A stretch of DNA of 64,000 nucleotides from positions 1 to 64,000 of the forward strand of contig CAYRGN010000016.1 of NCBI GenBank assembly GCA_964423865.1, written 5' to 3'. The notes beneath the pieces were generated by a model. That model was not told the DNA's origin. It searched no databases and saw only the letters and a program-made list of their open reading frames with translations. This document shows, in pieces, positions 8,342 through 16,549 of the stretch. Each line of letters starts with the position of its first letter. Position 1 is the stretch's first letter. The stretch comes from Leadbetterella sp964423865 (lineage in GTDB: Bacteria > Bacteroidota > Bacteroidia > Cytophagales > Spirosomataceae). Position numbers and translations under genes: made by a program.

Positions 8342-9292
8342 TCATAACGCCTTCACCGCCGCAGTCAGTTTCGGCAACACCTCGAACACATCTCCCACGA
8401 TACCGTAATCGGCCGCTTTGAAGAAGGGCGCTTCCGGGTCTTTGTTGATCACCACAATTACTTTGGAAGAGTTCACGCCGGCCAGGTGCTGTATGGCTCC
8501 TGAAATGCCGCAGGCGATATAGAGATTAGGCGCTACTTTTACGCCGGTTTGTCCTACGTGTTCGTGGTGCGGGCGCCAGTCGAGGTCAGACACCGGTTTG
8601 GAGCAGGCGGTAGCTGCGCCCAGGGCTTCTGCCAGGTCAAGCAGGGGTTGCCAATGTTCCGCGCCCTTCATGCCTCTTCCGCCGGAAACCACAATGTCGG
8701 CTTCGGGGAGAGAGACGGCGCCGGACGCCTTTTCTACGGATACCACGCGGGCGGTACCGTCTTCCCCGGAGGTATCCACACTGAGGGTTTCTACGGGTGC
8801 GGTTTCCTGGGTAGGCACCACTTCTATGACATTCTTTTTAATGGCTAAGAGGCGAACGGGGGTGGTGATACCGGTTTGCGCAAAGGCTTTCCCGGAAAAA
8901 ATGCTGCGGGTTACGGTAAACCCGGAAGACGTATCGGGAAGAGCGGTTACGTTCCCTGCAAAACCGGCTTTTAAGGCGGCAGCGGCACGGGCCAGCACGG
9001 CATCGGCCAGGGCCGATTTGGCGGCAACCACCACAGTTGCCCCGGTACTTTTCACCACTTCGGTGACAATTCGGGCGTACGCCATACTGTTTTCCTCTTT
9101 TTTCACATACAGTACTTTAGCCGCGCCAAAGTTCCCGGCACGGGCCAGTTCTCCTTCCGGGGCCTCGCCTATGGCCAGAACGGTAGCGCTTCCGCCACTC
9201 TGGGCCGCAACCTGCGCACCGTAGAAGATAGCTTCCTGTGTATTTTTTTTGATACTGCCGTCTGCAAGTTCGGCCAATATTAATACATTCAT
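8342..9292 (-). CDS. etfA: Electron transfer flavoprotein alpha subunit
   Basis: The 316-residue protein is full length for EtfA/FixB. The C-terminal FAD-binding region shows SGGRGMKGAEHW near 203, AATACSKPVSDLDWRPHHEHVGQTG near 231 and IACGISGAIQHLAGV near 266, followed by VINKDPEAPFF. With EtfB it forms a soluble heterodimer that carries electrons from acyl-CoA and related dehydrogenases to ETF:quinone oxidoreductase. The gene follows etfB by 21 bases on the same strand and ends at a strong hairpin terminator, so etfBA is a compact two-gene operon. Confidence 0.97.
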   Translation of the reverse strand: MNVLILAELADGSIKKNTQEAIFYGAQVAAQSGGSATVLAIGEAPEGELARAGNFGAAKVLYVKKEENSMAYARIVTEVVKSTGATVVVAAKSALADAVLARAAAALKAGFAGNVTALPDTSSGFTVTRSIFSGKAFAQTGITTPVRLLAIKKNVIEVVPTQETAPVETLSVDTSGEDGTARVVSVEKASGAVSLPEADIVVSGGRGMKGAEHWQPLLDLAEALGAATACSKPVSDLDWRPHHEHVGQTGVKVAPNLYIACGISGAIQHLAGVNSSKVIVVINKDPEAPFFKAADYGIVGDVFEVLPKLTAAVKAL

Positions 9293-9313
9293 GATCTTTA
9301 GATTTAATGGATT

Positions 9314-10048
9314 TTACAACACTTTGGCTTCGGTTTGCAGCAAACGGATCAGGCTGCCGGCCTCCTCTGCCGGGATCATTTTCACAGTTCCCTTGGCCGG
9401 TGGCAACGTATACAAGCTAATGTCGGTCAGCGGTTCCGAAGAAGGGGCCACCACCGCCAGGGGCTTGGTTCTAGCGCCCATGATTCCTCTCATGCTCGGA
9501 ATTTTCCATTCCGCGATAGGCTCCTGGCAACCCAAGACCACCGGAAGTGAGGTCTCCAGCTTTTCCTTTCCTCCCTCAATTTCTTTTGAAATCAATACTT
9601 TATTCCCCTCCAGGTTCAGTTCCATCACCGGGGAGAAAGAGGGAATGCCCAACATTTCACCTACCATGCCGTGTACTACCCCCGAGTTATAGTCGGTGGT
9701 TTCCCGACCCATCAGGATAAGATCAAACCCCTTATCGCGGGCATAAGCCGCGATTTCAGAGGCTACAAAATAAGAATCGGAGGGTTCGGCGTCGATCCGA
9801 ACCGCGTCATCGGCCCCTATGGCCAGCGCCTTGCGGATCTGGGGTTCGGCATCGACCTGGCCTACGTTCAGCACGGTTACGGTACCGCCGAGGGCTTCCT
9901 TCAGTTCTACGGCACGGGCCAGGGCGTAATCGTCGTACGGACCAATGATATATTGAATTCCTGCTTTAGCTAACCGGGTATTCCCCTCCTCGAAAGCGAT
10001 TCGGGCAGTGGTATCCGGCACACTCGATATACAAACCAAAATTTTCAT
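9314..10048 (-). CDS. etfB: Electron transfer flavoprotein beta subunit
   Basis: The 244-residue protein matches EtfB/FixA: KILVCISSVPDTTARI at the start, GPYDDYALARAVELKE near 57 and the family signature region DLILMGRETTDYNSGVVHG near 110-128. It binds AMP structurally and completes the flavoprotein dimer with EtfA. It is the first gene of the etfBA operon. A 24-bp perfect palindrome lies 43 bases upstream, in the spacer of a plausible promoter on this strand, which suggests control by a dimeric repressor. Confidence 0.96.
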   Translation of the reverse strand: MKILVCISSVPDTTARIAFEEGNTRLAKAGIQYIIGPYDDYALARAVELKEALGGTVTVLNVGQVDAEPQIRKALAIGADDAVRIDAEPSDSYFVASEIAAYARDKGFDLILMGRETTDYNSGVVHGMVGEMLGIPSFSPVMELNLEGNKVLISKEIEGGKEKLETSLPVVLGCQEPIAEWKIPSMRGIMGARTKPLAVVAPSSEPLTDISLYTLPPAKGTVKMIPAEEAGSLIRLLQTEAKVL

Positions 10049-10090
10049 AACTTTTGCGTAATTGTTGTACTTTTGAATCGGATATTTAAA

Positions 10091-10114
10091 AAATGTTATG
10101 CATGCATAACATTT
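10091..10114. promoter_or_regulatory. 24-bp perfect palindrome, candidate operator between etfB and the TPR gene
   Basis: The half-site AAATGTTATGCA is followed directly by its exact reverse complement TGCATAACATTT. It lies in the short divergent gap between etfB (minus) and the TPR/asparaginase genes (plus). On the minus strand a TTTG at 10116-10119, the palindrome and a TAACATTT form a promoter-like layout with a 17-base spacer, so a bound protein would block etfB. On the plus strand it falls just after a TACTTTTG box at 10068-10075. The cognate regulator is not in the window. Confidence 0.7.
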
Positions 10115-10140
10115 ACAAAACTACAGGTCATCTTCAAACA

Positions 10141-10467
10141 ATGCAAGCACAAAGAATAAAATATTTACAAGAAGAAATTGAAAATTTCCCGGACGATCCT
10201 TTTAACTATTACGCGTTGGCGCTGGAGTATGCCGGCGGGGAAAAAGCCGGGGTTCTCTTTGAAAAGTTATTACACGATTTCCCTTCTTACCTGCCGGTGT
10301 ATTACCAGGCCGCCAATTACTTCTTTGAGCAGGGAGATTATCCCCGGGCGGAATCCCTGTTCCTGTCCGGTATTTCCCTGGCGGAAAAGCAGGGAAACGC
10401 AAAAACCCTGAGGGAGTTGAAATCCAGTTATTCCATTTTTAAAGCGGAGACCGATGACGAATTCTGA
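10141..10467 (+). CDS. Small tetratricopeptide-repeat protein
   Basis: A 108-residue cytoplasmic protein made of about two to three TPR-like helical pairs: DPFNYYALALEYAGGEKAG.LFEKLL, then YLPVYYQAANYFFEQGDYPRAESLFLSGISLAEKQG. TPR modules mediate protein contacts, and no catalytic motif is visible. I use the ATG at 10141; an upstream in-frame ATG at 10093 would place the candidate operator palindrome inside the coding region. Its 3' end overlaps the asparaginase gene by 14 bases, so the two are probably co-translated. Confidence 0.8.
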   Translation: MQAQRIKYLQEEIENFPDDPFNYYALALEYAGGEKAGVLFEKLLHDFPSYLPVYYQAANYFFEQGDYPRAESLFLSGISLAEKQGNAKTLRELKSSYSIFKAETDDEF

Positions 10468-11506
10468 CCCCATTACCATCAAGACGGGTGCAGACAGCCG
10501 TATCCTTATCATCTACACGGGCGGCACCCTGGGCATGGTCTTTGACGAACAGAAAAGGACGCTCGTTCCTTTCCGCTTCCACGATACCCTCCAAAAACTA
10601 CCCGAGCTGAGCCATCTCGTGCCTGCCATTCACCTGGTTTCCTTTGAGAAACCGATAGACTCTTCTGACGTCACGGCCGACATTTACCTGCTCCTGGCGG
10701 GCATTATAGAGAAGCATTATGGTGCATACGACGGATTTGTGATCATTCACGGTACGGATACCATGGCTTTTACCGCCTCGGCCCTGAGCTTCCTGATTCA
10801 TAACCCTCAGAAGCCCATTGTATTCACCGGCGCCCAGCTCCCCATCGGTATCCCCCGCACAGACGCCCGCGAGAACCTCATCACCAGCATTGAGATTGCC
10901 GCCGCGCGCCTGCACGACAAGGCGGTGGTGCCGGAGGTTTGTATCTATTTTAACGGGCGATTACTGCGGGGTAACAGGGCTCGCAAGCGGGAAAGCAGCC
11001 AGTTTGACGCGTTTGATTCCGAGAACTATCCTTACCTGGCGGAAATCGGGGTACACATCGAATACAATTTCCGGCATATCCGTTACAATGAGGGACAGAC
11101 CCGGTTTTACAATTCCTTGTCTGACCAGGTGAGCATGCTGACCCTTTTCCCCGGTATCAGCCGGGAAATCCTGAGAAAACACCTTTTGCACGAATCTACC
11201 CGTGGAATAATTCTACTCACGTACGGTTCCGGCAACGCCCCTTCCGCCGACTGGTTCATTGAGACCCTGAAAGAGGGCATTGATTCCGGCAAAGCGGTAC
11301 TCAACATCACCCAATGTACGGGGGGAAAAGTCATCATGGGCAAATATGCCTCCAGCCGTCGCCTCCTTGACATCGGTGTGATCTCGGGTTCCGACATGAC
11401 CCCGGAGGCAGCCGTAGGCAAAATGATGTGGGGGCTGGCCCTGCCCGGCGCGCCCCTTAAAGAAATTTTTAACCAAAACCTGGCAGGAGAGATTTCTTTA
11501 CCTTAA
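10454..11506 (+). CDS. ansA: Type I L-asparaginase
   Basis: The 350-residue protein hydrolyses L-asparagine to aspartate and ammonia, normally in the cytoplasm for the type I form. The first catalytic threonine motif is IIYTGGTLGM near residue 18. The second, FVIIHGTDTMAFTASALSF, lies near residue 95. ITQCTGGKVIMGKY near 280 belongs to the C-terminal domain. There is no signal peptide, which favours type I over the periplasmic type II. It overlaps the upstream TPR gene. Its stop codon lies within the minus-7 box of the following tRNA-Ser gene. Confidence 0.95.
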   Translation: MTNSDPITIKTGADSRILIIYTGGTLGMVFDEQKRTLVPFRFHDTLQKLPELSHLVPAIHLVSFEKPIDSSDVTADIYLLLAGIIEKHYGAYDGFVIIHGTDTMAFTASALSFLIHNPQKPIVFTGAQLPIGIPRTDARENLITSIEIAAARLHDKAVVPEVCIYFNGRLLRGNRARKRESSQFDAFDSENYPYLAEIGVHIEYNFRHIRYNEGQTRFYNSLSDQVSMLTLFPGISREILRKHLLHESTRGIILLTYGSGNAPSADWFIETLKEGIDSGKAVLNITQCTGGKVIMGKYASSRRLLDIGVISGSDMTPEAAVGKMMWGLALPGAPLKEIFNQNLAGEISLP

Positions 11507-11511
11507 TTTTG
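11504..11511 (+). promoter_or_regulatory. Minus-7 box for tRNA-Ser
   Basis: TAATTTTG fits the Bacteroidota TAnnTTTG consensus and lies 13 bases before the tRNA. It shares its first three bases with the ansA stop codon. No clear minus-33 TTTG was found at the usual distance. Confidence 0.55.
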
Positions 11512-11524
11512 CACTCCGATACAC

Positions 11525-11611
11525 AGAGAGGTGTCCGAGTGGTTGAAGGAGCTACCCTGGAAAGGTAGTATACGGGTAACTGTATCGAGGGTTCGAATCC
11601 CTTCCTCTCTG
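11525..11611 (+). tRNA. tRNA-Ser (anticodon GGA)
   Basis: An 87-nt class II tRNA. The acceptor stem is AGAGAGG / CCTCTCT, the anticodon arm CTACC-CTGGAAA-GGTAG gives anticodon GGA, and the T arm carries GGTTCGAATCC. A long variable arm (TATACGGGTAACTGTATC) is typical of serine tRNAs. The 3' CCA is not encoded. An accessory-looking stretch follows it. Confidence 0.96.
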
Positions 11612-11616
11612 CAAAT

Positions 11617-11652
11617 GGCTGTAAATTTTATAATCTACGGCCTTTTTTATTT
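11617..11652 (+). terminator. Terminator after tRNA-Ser
   Basis: Stem GGCTGTA / TACGGCC (one G-T pair) with a 12-base loop is followed by TTTTTTATTT, placed directly after the tRNA. Confidence 0.75.
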
Positions 11653-11884
11653 GTAAATCACTGTATATCATTAGGTTAACTTTTTTAAACAAAGTGTTCG
11701 GCACTCTATTTTTATAGCATCCAGTGCAAAATCTATTCTTACGAATAAATATACCAATCTTCTTATTATAAGTAATTTATAAATAAAAAGAGATTGGTTA
11801 CAAGAAATCAACTATTGGAATAATTATGTACAAAACAGGTGATAGTTGAGGGGATTCGAACACCATATAAGCACGCTACTGGTT

Positions 11885-13075
11885 TTAATACAAAAATCCG
11901 AAAATCCAGAGAGGAAGCTGTGACACAGGATATTCCGTATCATCGGCTACGACATAACCATTGGGAATATGCTGCAGTTGTTTATTGCCTTTACTTTTGC
12001 CACCCACTTCAAAAACATAATTTTCGTCAACCATGAAATCGCCGTGTGACGGATAGCTCAGTTGATGGCCTACCCGAAGCTGGGAGGCGAAGAAAGTTTC
12101 GCGTAGGTTACCTTTGTCAGGCTCGCCGGGATAAAGTGCATAGGCTAGGTTTGTGTTGTCAAGGTAAATTTTCTCCGGCTTTTGCAGAATAGCAACGCTG
12201 ATCCCGGCAGGGTAAAGCTGACGAATAAGCCTTGCCTGTTCCAGAAAATGAAGGTAAGAGTTCACGGTGTTCCGATGTATATCGCTTTTTTCAGCCAGCA
12301 TTTTTAAGTTGGGCTTAAAAGGTACATTGGCTGATAGGACATATAGTAACTGAAGCATTTTTTTTGCATTGCGGATATCGAAGTCGTGAAGCTCGGCCAT
12401 GTCATATTCCACAATGGTACGGATAAGCTGGTTGAGCCGGCTGTTATAGCCTTCTTTATCCTCCAGTGAAAAGGGATAATAGCCAAACTGCAGGTAATCA
12501 CGGAAATGCTGTAATGGTCTGAAGTCAGTGGGAAAGTTACGGCGCCATTCCCGGGCACGAGATATCAGCGTATCCAAAGAAATGGGATGAAAGGCCCCTA
12601 TCTCTGAAAATTCAAGGAATTCCCGGTAGGAAAGGCCGAACAGTTCGTACACAAGGGCACGACGACTCAGATCAGCTTCTTGTCGGACAATGTCGATAAT
12701 CGATGAACCGGTGAAGACAATACTCAAATCGGGATAAAAATCATACAGATTTTTGATGTGGGCACTCCATGCCGGGTACTTATGCACTTCATCGAGAAAC
12801 AAATATTTTCCGCCCTGCCGGTAGAATTTCTCCACTACTTGAGAAAGCAGATGCACGGTAAAATAAAGATCATCCAGTGAAAAATAAGCTGCCACTGTCG
12901 GCGGTAGATCAAGGGACTTCAGCCGCTGAAGCAACATAGTGGTCTTTCCGGTGCCGCGAGCTCCTTTAATTCCTATTAAACGGTTTTTCCAGTTTACCTG
13001 ATCGAAAAGGTATCGGCGTTTCAGGGAAAGAGTACGCGTAACCAAACCTTCTGATTGCTGAAGTAGTTTTTCCAT
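11885..13075 (-). CDS. AAA ATPase with DUF4143-type C-terminal domain
   Basis: A 396-residue protein of the AAA_14/DUF4143 family, common in accessory regions of bacteria and archaea. Walker A is GIKGARGTGKTTML near residue 37 and Walker B is KYLFLDEVHKYPAW near 90; VFTGSSI near 118 acts as sensor 1. The C-terminal part has a winged-helix-like segment (EKSDIHRNTVNSYLHFLEQARLIRQL) and a nuclease-like DUF4143 region. The biological role of the family is unsettled. I chose the ATG at 13075; the longer frame begins at TTG inside the promoter repeats. It is flanked by gene-poor DNA downstream of tRNA-Ser, consistent with horizontal acquisition. Confidence 0.87.
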   Translation of the reverse strand: MEKLLQQSEGLVTRTLSLKRRYLFDQVNWKNRLIGIKGARGTGKTTMLLQRLKSLDLPPTVAAYFSLDDLYFTVHLLSQVVEKFYRQGGKYLFLDEVHKYPAWSAHIKNLYDFYPDLSIVFTGSSIIDIVRQEADLSRRALVYELFGLSYREFLEFSEIGAFHPISLDTLISRAREWRRNFPTDFRPLQHFRDYLQFGYYPFSLEDKEGYNSRLNQLIRTIVEYDMAELHDFDIRNAKKMLQLLYVLSANVPFKPNLKMLAEKSDIHRNTVNSYLHFLEQARLIRQLYPAGISVAILQKPEKIYLDNTNLAYALYPGEPDKGNLRETFFASQLRVGHQLSYPSHGDFMVDENYVFEVGGKSKGNKQLQHIPNGYVVADDTEYPVSQLPLWIFGFLY

Positions 13076-13077
13076 CT

Positions 13078-13129
13078 TGCACTTTTTAATATGCAAATAT
13101 ACTCAAAAAGTGCATATCAAAAAGTGCAT
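13078..13129 (-). promoter_or_regulatory. Promoter with iterated operator-like repeats for the AAA ATPase
   Basis: Two 13-bp direct repeats TCAAAAAGTGCAT occur at 13103-13115 and 13117-13129 (period 14), and an inverted copy TGCACTTTTT lies at 13078-13087. Between them, on the minus strand, TATATTTG at 13101-13094 fits the TAnnTTTG minus-7 box, with TTTG 16 bases further upstream. The ATG lies about 20 bases past the box. The pattern suggests repression by a protein that recognises AAAAAGTGCA. Confidence 0.65.
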
Positions 13130-13132
13130 TAG

Positions 13133-13870
13133 TCATATTTCTCAAGAGCCTGAATTGAAGCCATATCAAGTTCTGGAACATCTGGGGAAGAGGTAGTTTA
13201 CAAATATTGCGAGACTATCTCCGTCCTCTTTTGAACGACAGGATAGTATATAAATGATCTACAGCGAAATGTTAAACAAATAAAGGAGTTAACACATTTG
13301 GTACACCTTTCTGATCTTTTTCGATTAGTATAATCAATTGGTTATTAATCATTCAAAAAAACAGCCAGAAACATCAAAAACGAAATCAGGTGTTCGACTG
13401 GAACCCCCTGTAGCCTGCAAAAAGCCCGCTTCTTATAAAAGCGAGCTTTTTTATTTAGACTATTTAATAGAAGTAACTAAGGTAACCTTACTTGCCCTGT
13501 GTACTTATGATGCTCATGAGCTGCTTTACTGTATTCGCTCATCTTCGGATACCTCCTATTCTGATTGGACAGGGTGATTAACACCCCTATCCTATTTCAT
13601 TGTCATTCCCACAATAAAGTATATCCAAATAAGTCTTCCAACCTATTTCTCCGCTTCGCACTTATTATCCCTTTTTCATTCTACAACGGTATAGTGTTAC
13701 TCCCGCAACGAAAGGGTTGACAGAGGATATCCTTGAGACTGATAAATATATCCGTGCCTTGTATAAATCCTTTCTACCACTTTTAATTAACTTTGTATTC
13801 AGCGTGTCGCAATTCAGGGCCTCGTGCTGTATGCTGTACAGTACCCTTTACGGCGTCAGCCAGATGATCA
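13133..13870. other. Gene-poor stretch
   Basis: About 740 bases with no convincing gene. Short open frames at 13338-13577 and 13717-13920 have atypical composition, no recognisable motif and no good start region; the first runs straight through a hairpin terminator. The sequence is AT-rich relative to its neighbours, as expected for decayed accessory DNA. Confidence 0.6.
13419..13456 (+). terminator. Orphan intrinsic terminator
   Basis: Stem AAAAAGCCCGCTT / AAGCGAGCTTTTT has 12 of 13 pairs and a 7-base loop, and is followed by TTTATTT. No gene lies immediately upstream on the plus strand. It may end a small RNA or be the remnant of a deleted gene. Confidence 0.6.
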
Positions 13871-14368
13871 TCATTTTTTTAAAGTTAACAATACTTCGTC
13901 TAATTGTTGCAATCCTGTAGTAAAGCCTTGTTTGAAACCCATTTCAATCATCTTCTCCATCCTCTCCCTTGATTCATTGTAAATGGAGATATGAACGGTT
14001 GTAATTCCGTTTACCTCACTGAAATCCAAATTCCAATCTGAACCGGGCAATTGCCGGTTTTCATCTTGGTCTGCAAAAACGCTTAAAAATTTAAAGTTGG
14101 TTTTCGGGTTGATGGAAGTATACTCTTGTATTTGCCAAGCGGCCTCTACGCCATCGGCACTTGCCATCGCGTAAAATCTGCACCCTCCCACTTTGAAATC
14201 CATATATTTGGTTTTGGATTGAAACGGCTTCGGCGCCCACCACTGATCCAGAATTTCAGGATTGGTCCACGCTTCCCAAACTAAGTCACGGTCTGCATTA
14301 AATTCTCGTTGGATGTTTACCGTATTGTTTTCTTTGTCGACTGTAAAGTCAAATACTAAATTACTCAT
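13871..14368 (-). CDS. AHSA1/SRPBCC-domain protein
   Basis: A 165-residue START-like (SRPBCC, AHSA1 family) protein: NIQREFNADRDLVWEAWTNPEILDQWWAPKPF near the start, DFKVGGCRFYAM in the middle, and a long C-terminal helix. The fold forms a hydrophobic pocket, and members paired with ArsR regulators are common but poorly understood. Its ATG overlaps the upstream regulator gene by 8 bases, so the two are translationally coupled. Its last residues (QLDEVLLTLKK) closely resemble the end of that regulator. Confidence 0.88.
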   Translation of the reverse strand: MSNLVFDFTVDKENNTVNIQREFNADRDLVWEAWTNPEILDQWWAPKPFQSKTKYMDFKVGGCRFYAMASADGVEAAWQIQEYTSINPKTNFKFLSVFADQDENRQLPGSDWNLDFSEVNGITTVHISIYNESRERMEKMIEMGFKQGFTTGLQQLDEVLLTLKK

Positions 14369-14690
14369 TTTTTTTGTTCTTTAAGGTGAATAATACTTCG
14401 TCAAGCTGATTAAAGCGGTCTTCCCAAATTTGCCGGAAAAAATTCAGCCACTTGTCAAATTCTTTCATTTTGTGTATTTCAAGTTGGTAGAAAATTTCTC
14501 TGCCTTGCTGTTTTTGTGAGATCAATTCGCACTCAGCTAAAATTTGCAAGTGTTTGGAAACGGCTTGCCGGCTGGTGTCAAAATGTTCGGCAATGGCGTT
14601 GGGCGTCATGGCCTGCAACGCGATAAGGGCAATAATGGCACGTCGTGTCGGATCAGCTACTGCCTGAAAAATGTCTCGTCTGATTTTCAT
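14361..14690 (-). CDS. ArsR-family winged-helix transcriptional regulator
   Basis: A 109-residue repressor-type protein. The helix-turn-helix lies at NAIAEHFDTSRQAVSKHLQILAECELI (residues about 32-58), followed by the wing QQGREIFYQL. Metal-binding cysteines typical of ArsR/SmtB are absent, as in the group that pairs with AHSA1 proteins. I start at the ATG at 14690: the longer frame from 14723 would include the operator-like repeats. It probably represses its own two-gene operon through those repeats. Confidence 0.9.
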   Translation of the reverse strand: MKIRRDIFQAVADPTRRAIIALIALQAMTPNAIAEHFDTSRQAVSKHLQILAECELISQKQQGREIFYQLEIHKMKEFDKWLNFFRQIWEDRFNQLDEVLFTLKNKKNE

Positions 14691-14724
14691 ATTGCAAATA
14701 TATGGTTGCAAATATAATCGCAAC
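14690..14724 (-). promoter_or_regulatory. Candidate operator of the ArsR/AHSA1 operon
   Basis: Inverted repeat GTTGC (14705-14709) and GCAAC (14720-14724), overlapping a second TTGCAA pair near 14694-14711, sits directly before the chosen start. Placement and symmetry fit autorepression by the downstream ArsR-family protein. Confidence 0.5.
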
Positions 14725-14877
14725 TACTTGTTTGCGCAAGACTTTTTTAAAAATTTTACCTGCCGGACACAAAATTTCATGGATAGTACATCACCATAAA
14801 AGGAAAATGAGAATGAAATCGCTTCGCCAATTTTATTGAACTTGTCGGCGGATATTTTTATTTAAGGGGTTTTTAAC

Positions 14878-14885
14878 TACTTTTG
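14878..14885 (+). promoter_or_regulatory. Minus-7 box for the flavin redox operon
   Basis: TACTTTTG matches TAnnTTTG and lies 50 bases before the ankyrin-protein start. The minus-33 element is not clear. Confidence 0.45.
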
Positions 14886-14934
14886 CGCATTGTTTAGAAT
14901 TAATTTAAATAAAATTAACTAATCGCTTTACTTT

Positions 14935-16473
14935 ATGCGTCACGTATTCCTCACCTTATTCTTATTTTCAGCCCTTTACAGTACAGGGCAAGAGGGTAAT
15001 CCCCTGATGAATGCCGCTTTCTGGAAAAACAACCCCGATCTGGCGACGGTAAAAGCCGAAATTGCCAAAGGCAATAGTCCTTCACAGCAAAACGCCGGCT
15101 CCTGGGACCCCGTTACGACGGCCATGTTCGCCAATGCACCTCTTGATATCCTCCAGTTCATGATTGAGCAGGAAGGAAACGGGGTTACCAAGAAAACTCA
15201 CCACAGTCGTTCCTATCTCCATTGGGCGGCCTCCTCAGGTAAACTGGACCTGGTGAATTACCTTATAGCCCAAGGAGCAGATGTGCATTATCCGGACAGC
15301 TACGGAACACCTATCGCCGCGTATGCCGCTGCGGGTGGAAACAAAAATACGGAGGTATACGATGCCCTCTTCAAAGCGGGAGTTGACCCTCAACAACGGT
15401 ATGAAAACGGAGGTACCCTGCTGATGCTGGGCGTGGCTTCTGACCCCGAGTTGACGCTAACCGAATATTTCCTTTCCAAAGGCCTTTCATTAAACGATAA
15501 AGACGATAACGGGGCTACGGTAACCGATTACGCGGCCCGTTCCGGAAACCGGGAGCTGGTGGAAAAACTGATCCAAAAAGGTATAGCTCCTACCGGAAAT
15601 GCTTTGTTTTTTGCGGCTATGGGTTCAAGGGCCGCCGCCCCGGGTGTAGAAACCTATAAATATTGGGTGGAGACCCAAAAACTGGATCCTAAAATCACGC
15701 ATAAAGACGGGGGAAATATCCTGCATCAGATTGTTCGCCGTCCGGATACGGAAGTGCTTCACTATTTCCTGGCCAAGGGGGTAAATCCTAACCAAGCGGA
15801 CAACGATGGCAATACGCCCCTCATACTGGCGGCCTCTGGTCGTGACGCCAAATATATAGGTGACTTATTGGCCAAAGTAAAGAATATTAATGCCTTGAAT
15901 GACAAGGGTCAATCGGCACTGACGCGGGCGGTGGCGGCGAGTTCGGCGGAGGTAGTGGCTCTCCTTCTCCAGAGCGGAGCCGACAGCAAAGTAACAGACA
16001 CCGACGGCCACAACCTGGCGTATTACTGGTTCGAATCTTTCCGTGACCGCCCGCAAGGACCTCCTCAGGGTGGTCCTCAGGGACAAAGACCGCAGGGTCC
16101 CGGCGCTCCACAAACTGCGCCTGTAGATGACTTCCATCAAAAACTGGAAATCCTGAAAAGCAACGGAGTGAACGTTTCTGCGCCACAGAAAGACGGAAGT
16201 ACGCTGTTTCACCAGGCGGTAGCCCGGGAGAACCTGAACCTGATCCGTAAAGCGGCCGAACTGGGCGCGGATATCAATGCCCAGGACAAAGACGGAGTTA
16301 CGGCCTTACACAAAGCGGCCCTAATTGCCAAAGACGACCGCATCCTGAAAACCCTGATTTCTTTGGGCGCCCAAAAAGGATTGAAAACCGAGTTTGAGGA
16401 AACCGCCTATGATCTCGCATCGGAAAATGATTTCCTGAAAACCAACAAAGTAGCTATCGATTTTCTGAAGTAG
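14935..16473 (+). CDS. Exported ankyrin-repeat protein
   Basis: A 512-residue protein with a cleavable signal peptide (LFLFSALYSTGQEG, residues about 5-20), so it is periplasmic or surface-exposed. About ten ankyrin repeats follow, seen as recurring blocks such as SYLHWAASSGKLDLVNYLI, NTPLILAASG and TALHKAALI. A low-complexity insert rich in Pro-Gln-Gly lies near residues 375-395. Ankyrin repeats bind proteins, and no catalytic motif is visible. It is the first gene of a plus-strand group with DUF2271, PepSY-reductase and ApbE genes, suggesting a scaffold role for that redox system. Confidence 0.85.
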   Translation: MRHVFLTLFLFSALYSTGQEGNPLMNAAFWKNNPDLATVKAEIAKGNSPSQQNAGSWDPVTTAMFANAPLDILQFMIEQEGNGVTKKTHHSRSYLHWAASSGKLDLVNYLIAQGADVHYPDSYGTPIAAYAAAGGNKNTEVYDALFKAGVDPQQRYENGGTLLMLGVASDPELTLTEYFLSKGLSLNDKDDNGATVTDYAARSGNRELVEKLIQKGIAPTGNALFFAAMGSRAAAPGVETYKYWVETQKLDPKITHKDGGNILHQIVRRPDTEVLHYFLAKGVNPNQADNDGNTPLILAASGRDAKYIGDLLAKVKNINALNDKGQSALTRAVAASSAEVVALLLQSGADSKVTDTDGHNLAYYWFESFRDRPQGPPQGGPQGQRPQGPGAPQTAPVDDFHQKLEILKSNGVNVSAPQKDGSTLFHQAVARENLNLIRKAAELGADINAQDKDGVTALHKAALIAKDDRILKTLISLGAQKGLKTEFEETAYDLASENDFLKTNKVAIDFLK

Positions 16474-16498
16474 ATGTTAGATATTAGATGTTAGATGC
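16471..16498. repeat. Heptamer tandem repeat, unit TAGATRT
   Basis: Four units TAGATGT, TAGATAT, TAGATGT, TAGATGC. The first unit contains the TAG stop codon of the ankyrin-protein gene. Confidence 0.8.
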
Positions 16499-16549
16499 GG
16501 TTGTTGTTGTGGTTAGCGTCTGATTTCCAACCGCTGAATTTTATACCCA

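Noticed and set aside
13338..13577. 79-codon plus-strand frame
   Set aside because: It passes through a strong hairpin terminator, has no recognisable pattern and no start signals.
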